Shown here: positions 27,401 to 34,859 of the stretch, piece after piece
How the letters are laid out: each line of letters begins with the position of its first letter
How positions within the stretch are numbered: the first letter of the stretch is position 1
NCBI GenBank assembly: GCA_047975205.1
Contig: JBKEDC010000024.1
Span: 15,326 to 79,325, forward strand
Direction of reading: 5' to 3'
DNA: 64,000 nt
Source of the DNA: JBKEDC01 sp047975205
GTDB lineage: Bacteria; Bacteroidota; Bacteroidia; Bacteroidales; Prolixibacteraceae
Position numbers and translations under genes: made by a program
Notes under the pieces: generated by a model
Seen by the model: only the letters and a program-made list of their open reading frames with translations
Told to the model about the DNA's origin: nothing
Database searches by the model: none

Positions 27401-28163
27401 ACGGACGCATATCTTTTGCACCGAGTGAGCAATTAAAGCCGATACTTAGCAAATCTACATGCCGCATGGAATTTAAGAAAGCTTCCGGAGTTTGTCCCGA
27501 CAAAGTACGTCCGCTATTATCTGTAATCGTGCCCGACACCATCACCGGGATATTTTCTCCGCGTTCTTGCAATACTTCTTCGATAGCAAAAAGAGCTGCT
27601 TTTGCGTTTAATGTGTCGAAAATAGTTTCCACCAAGAACAAATCAACTCCCCCATCAAGCAATCCGCGCATTTGTTCTTTATACGACTCTTTCAATTCAT
27701 CAAAAGTAACAGCTCTAAAACCCGGATCATTCACATCGGGCGATAAAGATAAGGCCCGATTTGTAGGACCAATCGAACCCGCTACGTATCGAGGTTTATT
27801 CGGGTTCTTAGCCGTGAACTTATCAGCTACCTCTCGGGCAATAAGCGCGCCCTGTTTATTCAGTTCATAAACCAAGAACTGACAATTATAATCGGCTTGA
27901 GAAATACTCGTAGCGTTAAATGTATTCGTTTCTATGATATCAGATCCGGCTTCCAAAAAAGCAGCATGAATCTCTTTGATAACATCAGGGCGGGTAATCG
28001 ACAATAAATCATTATTTCCCAACAACTCTTTATCGATTGTTGCCAAATCTTCATTACGGAAATCAGACTCGGTAAGTCCACATTTTTGAATCATGGTACC
28101 CATAGCACCGTCAAGCACCAAAACTCTATTCTTTAATTCTTGGCGTATATCTTTTTTTTTAAT
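24483..28163 (-). CDS. metH: Cobalamin-dependent methionine synthase
   Basis: Methylates homocysteine from methyl-THF through methylcobalamin. Domains in order are homocysteine binding (about 1-320, LDGAMGTMIQ, GFNCSLGAKDM, GCCGTTPEHIARF for zinc), pterin binding (about 345-610, NVGERCNVSGSRRF), cobalamin binding (about 650-880, KGDVHDIGKNIVGVVLSC with the Co-binding His), and AdoMet activation (about 910-1220). No ATG is available. The family start KKDIRQELKNRVLVLDG is in frame from ATT at 28163, right after an in-frame TAG. I therefore propose an ATT start; TTG at 28121 would remove 14 conserved residues. The rest of the gene is intact. Confidence 0.93.
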   Translation of the reverse strand: MKKKDIRQELKNRVLVLDGAMGTMIQKCGLTESDFRNEDLATIDKELLGNNDLLSITRPDVIKEIHAAFLEAGSDIIETNTFNATSISQADYNCQFLVYELNKQGALIAREVADKFTAKNPNKPRYVAGSIGPTNRALSLSPDVNDPGFRAVTFDELKESYKEQMRGLLDGGVDLFLVETIFDTLNAKAALFAIEEVLQERGENIPVMVSGTITDNSGRTLSGQTPEAFLNSMRHVDLLSIGFNCSLGAKDMRPYLEELGNKSPFYISAHPNAGLPNQFGEYDETPEQMAAQVKDFLDNHFVNIIGGCCGTTPEHIARFAKVAEAAQPHVRQKNDKLTRFSGLEPVTITEQTNFLNVGERCNVSGSRRFARLIREEKYEEALAVARDQVENGAQVIDVNLDDAMLDAKKEMTKFLNLLMSEPDIAKLPVMVDSSKWDVIEAGLKCLQGKAIVNSISLKEGEAEFIAHAQTIKKYGALAVVMAFDEKGQADNYKRRIEICERAYNILTKQVGFPAEDIIFDPNILTIGTGMPEHDNYAVDFIESVRWIKQNLPYAKTSGGVSNVSFAFRGNNIVREAIHSVFLFHAIKAGMDMGIVNPGMLQIYDDIPADFLTYVEDLVLNRRSDATERLLDYAQTLQVDEAAGKKKINEWREQSVEKRLEYALVKGVQDYLEEDLTEAISKYQPTLKIIEGPLMDGMNVVGDLFGSGKMFLPQVIKSARVMKKGVAFLLPYIEEDKKKFKDQQVSKQKKILLATVKGDVHDIGKNIVGVVLSCNNYEVIDLGVMVPTDKILEEAKKHDVDMIGLSGLITPSLEIMVNVAHEMKRQGFNIPLLIGGATTSKIHTAVKIASEYEAPAIYVKDASRSVNVVASILAKDVAYISDLNEQYATIRKQHGQKKPKEYLSLKEARANRFKCDWSKIAITKPNQLGVHQLIDFPIAEIRKHINWTFFFSAWDLKGHYPKVFENEIYGEQAKKLYDEAQEMLDDIITNKLLQANATYGIWAAQSDGDDVVLYNEDTCTNEIGRFYHLRQQLKKEDNLSNYCLADFVSPQSLGKTDYVGGFALTAGIGLEEMVAKYKADFDDYRAIMIGVLADRLAEAFAELLHQRVRTDYWGYAAAENLTEEELLKEKYTGIRPALGYPSNPEHHEKAKLFELLDATSIGMALSEHYAMSPTASVCGQYYAHPQSKYFNLEKVSKEQVKDYAERKKVSVELVEKFLPVNLTYKGL

Positions 28164-28190
28164 CTACTTTATCTTTTCTTGCTTAATTTA

Positions 28191-28217
28191 CAAAAGTACA
28201 AAGTAGCTCGAAACAAA
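28191..28217 (-). promoter_or_regulatory. Candidate metH promoter
   Basis: TACTTTTG (28198-28191) matches the -7 consensus, and TTTG (28217-28214) lies 15 nt upstream, shorter than the usual 19. The proposed ATT start would be 27 nt downstream. The rest of 28164-28406 is AT-rich, and I see no riboswitch fold. Confidence 0.35.
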
Positions 28218-28406
28218 CACCTAGAAAGAGATAAAGTTTGTGTAATTTTTTCAATCAGACGGTAATAATCATTACAATTCTAAACCGAGAAATTTCATTT
28301 TATTTTGAATAGCAAGTTTTTATTTAAAGCTACTTGCATAAACTAAGTTGCCGAAAACATGTAATATTATTCCTGAAACACCAACATTAGAGCTATATAT
28401 TACTGA

Positions 28407-29318
28407 TTACTTCGTTAATTGTTGAAATACGTTTTCTAAACTAGTTTGTTGTTCTGTCAGAGCTATGATAGTCCACTTATTATTAACTGCACAATTAAAA
28501 ATCTGAGGACGAATATCTACAGATGAGTTTGCTGTAAGTAGAAATTTTGTTTCCGACAGCAATTCCACCGCAGCAACAGCTAACTTTTCTTTTAAATCTA
28601 TCGGACTAATCGGCTGTGTAAATTCCACCAAAACTTGTTGTGAATTTGTTAGTGCACCCCTATCTTTTATGGCTTCAACCGTACTGTCAGCAATGATATT
28701 TCCACTATTAATAATAAGCACCCTACTACAAATAGCTTCCACCTCTTGCATAATATGCGTAGAAAAGAATACTGTTTTTTCTTTCGCAATCATTCGAATT
28801 AAGAAACGAATTTCCTCCAATTGATTCGGGTCTAATCCGGTAGTAGGTTCATCTAATATCAACAACTTAGGATTATGAATTAAAGCCTGAGCCAATCCCA
28901 CTCGTTGGCGATATCCTTTGGAAAGTGCAGCTATCTTTTTATGTTGTTCTCTACCCAATCCGGTCATTTCAATCACTCGATTAACGGCCCCATTCCTGTT
29001 TTTGAGTCCATACATTCCTGCTGTCAGGCTCAAATATTCCTTTACATACAAATCTGTATATAGCGGATTATGCTCAGGCAAATATCCTATTTCATGCCGT
29101 AAACGATAATTATCAACTAACATCAGCTTATCATCAATCCATATCTCTCCGGCATCAGCTGCCAAATACCCGGTCATCATCTTCATGGTAGTAGACTTTC
29201 CGGCTCCATTAGCTCCTAAAAAACCTACTAATTCCCCTTCATTCAATTGAAATGATATATTATTCACGGCAACTTGCTCCCCGTAAGTTTTAAGCAAGTT
29301 TTCAATATGGATTGTCAT
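28407..29318 (-). CDS. ABC transporter ATP-binding protein, GldA-like
   Basis: A 303-residue ABC ATPase with Walker A GANGAGKST, signature SKGYRQRVGLAQAL, Walker B LLILDEPTTGLDP and the switch His in FFSTHIMQEV. About 80 C-terminal residues extend past the ATPase, as in GldA-type gliding-motility or multidrug ABC-2 ATPases. The membrane partner is not adjacent in this window. Gliding is not implied, since close homologues occur in non-gliding Bacteroidales. Confidence 0.88.
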   Translation of the reverse strand: MTIHIENLLKTYGEQVAVNNISFQLNEGELVGFLGANGAGKSTTMKMMTGYLAADAGEIWIDDKLMLVDNYRLRHEIGYLPEHNPLYTDLYVKEYLSLTAGMYGLKNRNGAVNRVIEMTGLGREQHKKIAALSKGYRQRVGLAQALIHNPKLLILDEPTTGLDPNQLEEIRFLIRMIAKEKTVFFSTHIMQEVEAICSRVLIINSGNIIADSTVEAIKDRGALTNSQQVLVEFTQPISPIDLKEKLAVAAVELLSETKFLLTANSSVDIRPQIFNCAVNNKWTIIALTEQQTSLENVFQQLTK

Positions 29319-29384
29319 AATTCAAATTTAACAGATTGAGCCAATTAAAGCTAAAAACATCAGCAGGTAATAGCCCAGACTTCT

Positions 29385-29415
29385 ATTGATTCTATGACAT
29401 TTTTAGCTACATTTG
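29385..29415 (+). promoter_or_regulatory. Promoter of frr
   Basis: ATTG (29385-29388), a spacer of exactly 19 nt, and TACATTTG (29408-29415) fit TTTG-N19-TANNTTTG with one mismatch. The gene starts 38 nt downstream. Confidence 0.65.
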
Positions 29416-29452
29416 CCTGCAAAAATAAGAAAACAATATAAAATTCATTATA

Positions 29453-30013
29453 ATGGAAGAGGTCAGTTTAATCCTAGACGTATGCAAAGAGAAAATGGTC
29501 GATACTTTAACTCACCTAGAAGCTGAGTTAGTACACATCAGAGCAGGGAAAGCATCTCCTCAAATGATTGCAGGAGTAATGGTTGATTATTATGGCAGCA
29601 TGACTCCGCTAACGCAAGTTGCTAATGTAACGGCGCCCGATGCTCGCACCATCGCTATTCAACCTTGGGAAAAACAAATGATTCCGGAATTGGAAAAAGC
29701 TATTATCAATGCTAATTTAGGTTTCAATCCAGAGAACAATGGCGAAGTGATTCGCATTAATGTTCCTATACTTACCGAGGAACGCCGTAAAGGTTTGGCT
29801 AAACAGGCTAATGCGGAAGGCGAACATGCCAAAGTAAGTATTCGCAACGCACGTAAAGATGCTAATGATAACCTTAAAAAGCTTTTGAAAGAAGGATTAT
29901 CTGAGGATAACCAAAAAGACGCTGAAGCAGAGGTGCAAACATTAACCAATAATTTCAGTAAAAAGATTGATGAAATGCTGGTGCTAAAAAATGAAGAGAT
30001 TTTCACTATCTAA
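29453..30013 (+). CDS. frr: Ribosome recycling factor
   Basis: Releases post-termination ribosomes together with EF-G. The 186-residue protein has the typical helical layout: MVDTLTHLEAELVHIRAGKA, PLTQVANVTAPDARTIAIQP, INANLGFNPENNGEVIRINV, LTEERRKGLAKQA and the C-terminal helix QTLTNNFSKKIDEML. The length matches the family. A clear terminator follows. Confidence 0.97.
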   Translation: MEEVSLILDVCKEKMVDTLTHLEAELVHIRAGKASPQMIAGVMVDYYGSMTPLTQVANVTAPDARTIAIQPWEKQMIPELEKAIINANLGFNPENNGEVIRINVPILTEERRKGLAKQANAEGEHAKVSIRNARKDANDNLKKLLKEGLSEDNQKDAEAEVQTLTNNFSKKIDEMLVLKNEEIFTI

Positions 30014-30045
30014 TTTTTAATAGCAGAAGAAATTAAAAACAAATT

Positions 30046-30075
30046 AACGATACTCTTTTAGGGTATCGTTTTTTA
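30046..30075 (+). terminator. frr terminator
   Basis: AACGATAC / GTATCGTT stem with a loop of about 9 nt and a six-T tail, 33 nt after the frr stop. Confidence 0.85.
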
Positions 30076-30122
30076 TGTCTTATGCCCTTGCATTAAGAAT
30101 CTCTTAGCTAAATCATTATAGT

Positions 30123-30212
30123 TCGGGCTTACAGCCCTTAAATACGTTCGCACTACATTACCTAAGGATAAATCCTTAGGCTGTTACCGTTTTGCCTTGC
30201 AGGCAATAACAA
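30123..30212. repeat. Cluster of three short palindromes (REP-like)
   Basis: In 90 bp there are GGGCT-TAC-AGCCC (from about 30125), the perfect CCTAAGGAT-AA-ATCCTTAGG (30161-30180) and TTGCCT-TGC-AGGCAA (about 30192-30206). They are GC-rich against an AT-rich background and look like an interspersed palindromic element. No second copy was seen in this window. Confidence 0.6.
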
Positions 30213-30237
30213 CAGTTACTTATAAATTAAGAGCAAA

Positions 30238-30271
30238 AAGAGAATGCCCAAAACTTTTTGGACATTCTCTT
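30238..30271. terminator. Strong hairpin, role uncertain
   Basis: AAGAGAATG-CCAAAA pairs with TTTTGG-CATTCTCTT with one mismatch. It resembles a terminator stem, but no gene obviously ends at it. It shares the TGTCCAAAAA core, read on the minus strand, with the ppiD terminator. Confidence 0.5.
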
Positions 30272-30272
30272 G

Positions 30273-30330
30273 TCTTCTCGTATTTTCACCAAAACGTCAG
30301 CTGACATTGCTCATCTTCTCGTGTTTTCAC
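30273..30330. repeat. 17-bp direct repeat pair
   Basis: TCTTCTCGTATTTTCAC at 30273-30289 recurs as TCTTCTCGTGTTTTCAC at 30314-30330, one mismatch, period 41 bp. Confidence 0.55.
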
Positions 30331-30459
30331 GAGGGTATTTGCTTTGCTGTGTTTATTTGGGCTTATCGTTCACCGAGCACTTTAGCATTGCGGTCGCCAA
30401 GCACTTCGACTTCGCTCAGCGACTATGTCAGCCGGGTGCGTGAAGACAAAGAAACTCCC

Positions 30460-30627
30460 AGTGCAACAGCCCTTAAAGCGCAGGTTATGGAATGCTTAAA
30501 CAACAAATTGATGCCTTACCTCAACATCCAAATTCTTTTCCAATCCGAACTCGAACCTTTTGCTGCCGAAGTAGCCATAGTAATAGAGAAGGCTAACAAT
30601 ACCGTTAAAGAGCGCAGAAAGAAATAA
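30460..30627 (+). pseudogene. 3' relic of a protein-coding gene
   Basis: Only about 55 residues look like real protein, from ATALKAQVMECLNNKLMPYL to ANNTVKERRKK. The sequence recalls the tail of an uncharacterised Bacteroidales family, but I cannot name it. The same frame upstream runs through the palindrome and repeat zone and is not protein-like. I therefore read it as a 5'-deleted remnant. Confidence 0.4.
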
Positions 30628-30752
30628 ACAATAAACTAAGCTTTATTTATATAGCTGCGTATTGTCTGAATTATCATTTGAAATCATATGAATGTTCATT
30701 ATCGGATAAATAATTCAGCTACATTACAGGTTAAAACACTGAAAGCAATACA

Positions 30753-30785
30753 AAACAGGGTGTCCAAAAATTGGACACCCTGTTT
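30753..30785 (-). terminator. ppiD terminator
   Basis: Perfect 15-bp stem AAACAGGGTGTCCAA / TTGGACACCCTGTTT with a 3-nt loop, 30 nt beyond the ppiD stop on the minus strand. Confidence 0.85.
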
Positions 30786-30814
30786 CTTTATATATTAAAT
30801 ACTCGCGCTGTGCA

Positions 30815-32923
30815 CTAGAAGAATTTAACTCGATGGTCTTCTATTTCTACCTTATCTTTCAATATGTCGAAAGACTGGTAATTAACGCGGTATGCATAGC
30901 CTGCATTGAGTTGCGCCTGTTCAGCATAAACCGCCGGAGTCTCGGGTACTGCTGCTTTTGCTACCTTTGTATCCTTAAGTACATAAACTCCATTATTTCC
31001 GGTAATGGCTTTTGATGTAACTCCTTCAGACAGATTGGTAGCCGTGCCTAACACTGCAGGTTCAACACCCAATGAAGGAACCATGTACATCGAAAAGTTT
31101 ACATTCTGAGCTGATTTTACAGAAGAACCTGCATTAGATGCTATCGCATTCAAATCGGAACCTGAAATCTTAGCTGACAATTGCACGGCTTTCTTCTCTT
31201 TAGCCACTTCTCTACGAATTAAAGGGGTAACTTCTGCCAAATCAGAATAACCTTTATCTTGAATGCCTGACAGACGAGCTAAAACAAAGTTATCACCAAA
31301 CTTGAAGATTGAAGTTCCCTCATAATCTGTTAGGAAATCATTCACATCTTCGGCGCTATAAGCTGCTTTGATTAAAGAACGAGAATCTTCTAAACCGGCT
31401 AGCGACGTTTGATCTTCAGCTAGAGATGCACGACGAGTATTCAAACCCAATTCTTTTACTTCTTTATTAAAGTCTTCAATATTTGCTTGAGTAGCTAATT
31501 TGCTTGCATTAGCATAAACAGCATCTTCGGTGTGTGCACTAGGTTCAATATTACGCACCAACTCTGCTAAGCGAACCTGTTCAACAGCTTTCCCTTTAGC
31601 TAGAGGCTGTATAATATGCACTCCAAACTGGCTTGTAACAACATACACCTTATTAACATCGCCATTAAATGCAGCTTCTTCAAAAGGTTTAACCATTTGA
31701 TTTCTTTTAAACCAACCTAAATTACCACCTTTTTCTGCAGAAGCTTTATCTTCTGAATATTTAGTTGCCAATTCAGCAAAAGACGCTTCCTTAGTTTCAA
31801 TCAAGTTTTTCAAGCTATCGGCAAGTGCATTGGCTTTATCTAAGCTTCCTATTGTTTGAGGATTGATTAATATGTGACGTGCTTCTACGGAATCCGGAAG
31901 CATTCTTCGATCATCGATTTTAACTAAAGTGTATGTGCCTGCATTGTGCACCGGGCCATATACATCTCCAACCTTGGCTGTGAAAGCAAAGTGGCGAAGG
32001 CTGTCTTCCACGTCTTCTGCTTTAAGGTAATTACCGTCAAACGAAAGATCTGAATTAATATTCACAAACTGACGATTATCAGCTGCTGTTGCAAACTCAT
32101 CACGGATATCTTGAATCCAAGACAAGGTTTCTTTTTTATCGGCTTCCGTTGCTTTAATCGGTAATACAACGTATTGAATTGTACGTGCAGCATCACGTTT
32201 ATATGCTTCTTTATGTGCATTGTAATATGTTTTAATATCTGCATTCGAAACAGAAACTGCACTATCAGCAACTAAACCATAAGGTAATTGCACATAGTCA
32301 AAATCTACTATGGTATTCTTTTCTGTCAAGCTGTTCTTGGCTTCCAAAGAGGTTACATACAGACCTTTCCCCAGCAAAACATTATATTTATTTACTAAAC
32401 GATCGCGCTTAATCTGAGTTTCCAAATATTTCCAATACTGGTACTGCTGTTGATTAACTTGACCATCGTTCAATGCCTTCAAAAAGTTGACAACCGCCGA
32501 TTGGTTAAATTTTCCGGTTTGAGGATCTGTGAACATTTGTTTAATCGCAGGATGAAGATGCGAACCCTGCACCATATCAAACAACTCATCAGCGGTAACT
32601 GCCAAACCGATTTTTTCGCAGGCAGGTTCCAAAATCATGTTGTATTCGTAGTCTTTCCAAACTTCATCACGAACCTGAATCATTGTTTTTTCATCAAGCT
32701 GCATATTGCCGGTGCTCATTTTATGTACTTCCGACATTTCATCAACCTTTCTTTGGAAATCAACTATGTTAATTTTGTTACCGTTAATTTCACCCACGAC
32801 TTGGGTATTACTTCCAAAAGCTCCTGAACGGAAAGCATCGCCTAATAGGAAAGCTGCCAAAGCAACAAAGATAATACCTACCAGCAGTCCTCCGTGATTT
32901 CTAATTTTTTGTAGAGTTGCCAT
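30815..32923 (-). CDS. ppiD: Membrane-anchored periplasmic peptidyl-prolyl isomerase, PpiD-like
   Basis: A folding factor for exported proteins. The 702-residue protein has an N-terminal membrane anchor (GGLLVGIIFVALAAFLLGDAF) and a SurA-type N-terminal chaperone region (about 30-240). A parvulin domain lies near residues 340-445 (VEARHILINPQTIG, FAELATKYSEDKASAEKGGNLG, FEEAAF, VTSQFGVHIIQ). A second, degenerate isomerase-like segment and a C-terminal region follow. Part of the conserved downstream run of coaX-TPR-lptC-CorC genes. Confidence 0.92.
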   Translation of the reverse strand: MATLQKIRNHGGLLVGIIFVALAAFLLGDAFRSGAFGSNTQVVGEINGNKINIVDFQRKVDEMSEVHKMSTGNMQLDEKTMIQVRDEVWKDYEYNMILEPACEKIGLAVTADELFDMVQGSHLHPAIKQMFTDPQTGKFNQSAVVNFLKALNDGQVNQQQYQYWKYLETQIKRDRLVNKYNVLLGKGLYVTSLEAKNSLTEKNTIVDFDYVQLPYGLVADSAVSVSNADIKTYYNAHKEAYKRDAARTIQYVVLPIKATEADKKETLSWIQDIRDEFATAADNRQFVNINSDLSFDGNYLKAEDVEDSLRHFAFTAKVGDVYGPVHNAGTYTLVKIDDRRMLPDSVEARHILINPQTIGSLDKANALADSLKNLIETKEASFAELATKYSEDKASAEKGGNLGWFKRNQMVKPFEEAAFNGDVNKVYVVTSQFGVHIIQPLAKGKAVEQVRLAELVRNIEPSAHTEDAVYANASKLATQANIEDFNKEVKELGLNTRRASLAEDQTSLAGLEDSRSLIKAAYSAEDVNDFLTDYEGTSIFKFGDNFVLARLSGIQDKGYSDLAEVTPLIRREVAKEKKAVQLSAKISGSDLNAIASNAGSSVKSAQNVNFSMYMVPSLGVEPAVLGTATNLSEGVTSKAITGNNGVYVLKDTKVAKAAVPETPAVYAEQAQLNAGYAYRVNYQSFDILKDKVEIEDHRVKFF

Positions 32924-32966
32924 TAATTATTATAGATTATTATAGTTAGCAAAATATTTTCGGGTG

Positions 32967-32991
32967 ACGAAGATACAAAAAATATCTTCGT
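32967..32991 (-). terminator. Hairpin between the CorC-type gene and ppiD
   Basis: ACGAAGATA / TATCTTCGT stem of 9 bp with a 7-nt loop, 28 nt after the CorC-type stop on the minus strand. No T-run follows, so termination may be partial. Confidence 0.5.
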
Positions 32992-33019
32992 TTTCTTTAG
33001 AATCTGACAGAGTTTATTC

Positions 33020-34285
33020 TTAGCAGTCCTCAATTAACAATCGAACCAGCTCAATTCTATTCTCTGTAGCCTCTAAAATTATAAACTTATAGTTCTTAAT
33101 TTGTATTTCTGTTTCCACTGTCGGAATGCTTTCATGATGAAAAAGAATAAATCCTGCCAAGGTTTCATAAGCTTCATCTTGTGGAAAATCTAATTTGTAT
33201 TTTTCTACAATATAGTCTAACTCAATACGAGCCGAAAAAATATATTCGGTTTCCGACACACATTCTTCCACAAAATCATTGCTATCATGTTCGTCTTCAA
33301 TTTCGCCGAATATCTCTTCTAAGATATCCTCAATTGTTACCATACCCGCTGTACCCCCAAACTCATCAACCACTACGGCTATACTTTGATTTTGTTGTAT
33401 AAATTTACTGAGCAAACGGCTGGCCGGCATACTTTCCGGAACAATCAAAATCTTCTTAATACTTTGCTTCAGTGATTCCGGATGCGTAAATAAAACGGCA
33501 TGATGAACATAACCGACGATATTGTCGATGTTGTCTTCATAAAAAAGGATACGAGAAAATCCACTTTTAATAAATAATTCTTTTAGTTCTTCCAAAGAAG
33601 CTCCCACCTCAAGAGCCTCAATTTCTGTTCTGGGAACCATAGTTTCTCGAAGCTTTGTCTTTGAAAAGTCTAAAGCATTTCTAAACAACTTAATTTCATT
33701 TTCCAATTTATCATTGGTCATTTCCGATATCCCATCTTGCTCGTTTACAAAATGATCTAAATCTACCCGGCTGAACACCGCTTTATCTGTTTCATCATCG
33801 CTTCCCTTAAATACAGTTTTCAGTAGGATATTGGAAAATCCCATCGTGATTTTCGTAATCGGAAAAAATAGGATATAAAACAAATACAATGGAATAGCAA
33901 AGAAACTTAATGCCCCATTTGGGTTAATTCGAAAGATAGTCTTGGGCAGAAACTCAGCCGTAAACAGAATAATTAGTGTTGAAACAACTGTCTGCAACAA
34001 GAGCTGAATACTCGGATGTAAATTCAGGTGCATGAAGTAGGGTTCCAGTACATTGGCAAATGCGATACCATAAACAACCAATGCAATATTATTACCAACC
34101 AACATTGTGGCTATAAACTGCCCCGGATGATTGGAGAAAACAGCTAATATTCGTGCAGCGAGAGAATCATTTTTTTTATCCAACTCCATGCGCATTTTGT
34201 TTGCCGATACGAAAGCGATTTCCATACCGGAAAAAAATGCCGAAAATAGCACCATCAATATAATAAGTATTAAATCTGATCCCAT
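33020..34285 (-). CDS. CNNM/CorC-type membrane protein (hemolysin-like, CBS domains)
   Basis: A 421-residue protein with an N-terminal CNNM membrane domain, about residues 1-190 (LILIILMVLFSAFFSGMEIA, TMLVGNNIALVVYG, TLIILFTAEFLPKTIFRI). Two CBS repeats follow, about 205-335 (VPRTEIEALEVG, AVVVDEFGGTAGMVTIEDIL). The C-terminal CorC/HlyC domain begins near YIFSARIELDYI. Family members are linked to magnesium or cobalt transport; gliding GldE is a relative. One nt separates it from lptC upstream. Confidence 0.92.
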   Translation of the reverse strand: MGSDLILIILMVLFSAFFSGMEIAFVSANKMRMELDKKNDSLAARILAVFSNHPGQFIATMLVGNNIALVVYGIAFANVLEPYFMHLNLHPSIQLLLQTVVSTLIILFTAEFLPKTIFRINPNGALSFFAIPLYLFYILFFPITKITMGFSNILLKTVFKGSDDETDKAVFSRVDLDHFVNEQDGISEMTNDKLENEIKLFRNALDFSKTKLRETMVPRTEIEALEVGASLEELKELFIKSGFSRILFYEDNIDNIVGYVHHAVLFTHPESLKQSIKKILIVPESMPASRLLSKFIQQNQSIAVVVDEFGGTAGMVTIEDILEEIFGEIEDEHDSNDFVEECVSETEYIFSARIELDYIVEKYKLDFPQDEAYETLAGFILFHHESIPTVETEIQIKNYKFIILEATENRIELVRLLIEDC

Positions 34286-34286
34286 T

Positions 34287-34859
34287 TTATTGTTTATCCA
34301 TTTCCAAGTATATAATCCCTGTCGGTTTTAATATTTCCCAATTTTCCATTGTTTGATCAGATTCAAAACCAATACCGTTAATAATTTGATCGGCACGCAC
34401 AATCTGAACCTGTTTTTCGGAATATATCCGTCCTTTTTTTTCATCCCAGAACAGCTCTTCCGTTTTTAAGGAATCGCCTTCTGCATTTATGGCCACTACA
34501 TTATTTTTGGCAATCCATAGCGATTTTTTTTCTATGTGCCGGGCATAATCTGCCGTTAATTGCGATGAAACCTGCTCATCTTCATCTATCTTTTCCACAT
34601 ATATTCCCTTCGGAAATTCAAGATAATCTTCGAAGTTCAAGACTTCAGGAGCTTTCATGCGGAATCTCACTAAAGCAGAATCTGAGTATATCATGGTAAA
34701 TGTATCTGCCGACATCGTGGGCTGAGTTTCATCAACGATATACTCACTGACCTCTTCTTTTTTGTTAGGAGAGCATGAAAACAAAAACATTACAGTTCCT
34801 CCCAGAAGAACTGTAATGCTTAAATGTTTTATACGGCTTATATCTAAACTAGCGAACAC
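34287..34859 (-). CDS. lptC: LPS export protein LptC
   Basis: Periplasmic partner that passes LPS from the inner-membrane LptBFG complex to LptA. After an N-terminal hydrophobic segment with a lipobox-like LFSC comes the LptC core (FTMIYSDSALVRFRMKAPEV, YVEKIDEDEQVSSQLTADYA). The rest of the family pattern follows (AEGDSLKTEELFWDEKKGRI, INGIGFESDQTMENW). A longer frame reaches 34889, but GTG at 34859 overlaps the upstream stop by 11 nt and gives a plausible 190-residue protein. No ATG lies before the hydrophobic core. Confidence 0.85.
   Translation of the reverse strand: MFASLDISRIKHLSITVLLGGTVMFLFSCSPNKKEEVSEYIVDETQPTMSADTFTMIYSDSALVRFRMKAPEVLNFEDYLEFPKGIYVEKIDEDEQVSSQLTADYARHIEKKSLWIAKNNVVAINAEGDSLKTEELFWDEKKGRIYSEKQVQIVRADQIINGIGFESDQTMENWEILKPTGIIYLEMDKQ

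Larger units (their letters stand above)
30014..30814. other. Gene-poor stretch with hairpins, repeats and a gene relic
   Basis: Holds the frr terminator, a palindrome cluster, a hairpin at 30238-30271, a direct-repeat pair, a coding relic and the ppiD terminator, all listed separately. Open frames across the hairpin region, such as one reading CHEGICFAVFIW, have no protein-like character before about 30460. The string CACTTCGACTTCGCTCAGCG at 30397-30416 is of a type I associate with interspersed repeats in Bacteroidetes. Confidence 0.5.

Noticed and set aside
27379..27870. 163-codon frame antisense to metH
   Set aside because: Shadow of the homocysteine-binding domain; no independent features.
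28164..28406. Cobalamin or SAM riboswitch upstream of metH
   Set aside because: No B12-box-like or SAM-I core sequence could be seen, and the leader from the likely promoter is under 30 nt.
28407..29318. Gliding motility locus
   Set aside because: Only a GldA-like ATPase is present; no gldF, gldG or sprA-type genes are in the window.
30273..30330. CRISPR-like repeats
   Set aside because: Only two copies of 17 bp with a 24-bp gap, no array and no cas genes.
30258..30443. Open frames in the palindrome region after frr
   Set aside because: They read through hairpins and an interspersed repeat string; composition is not protein-like.
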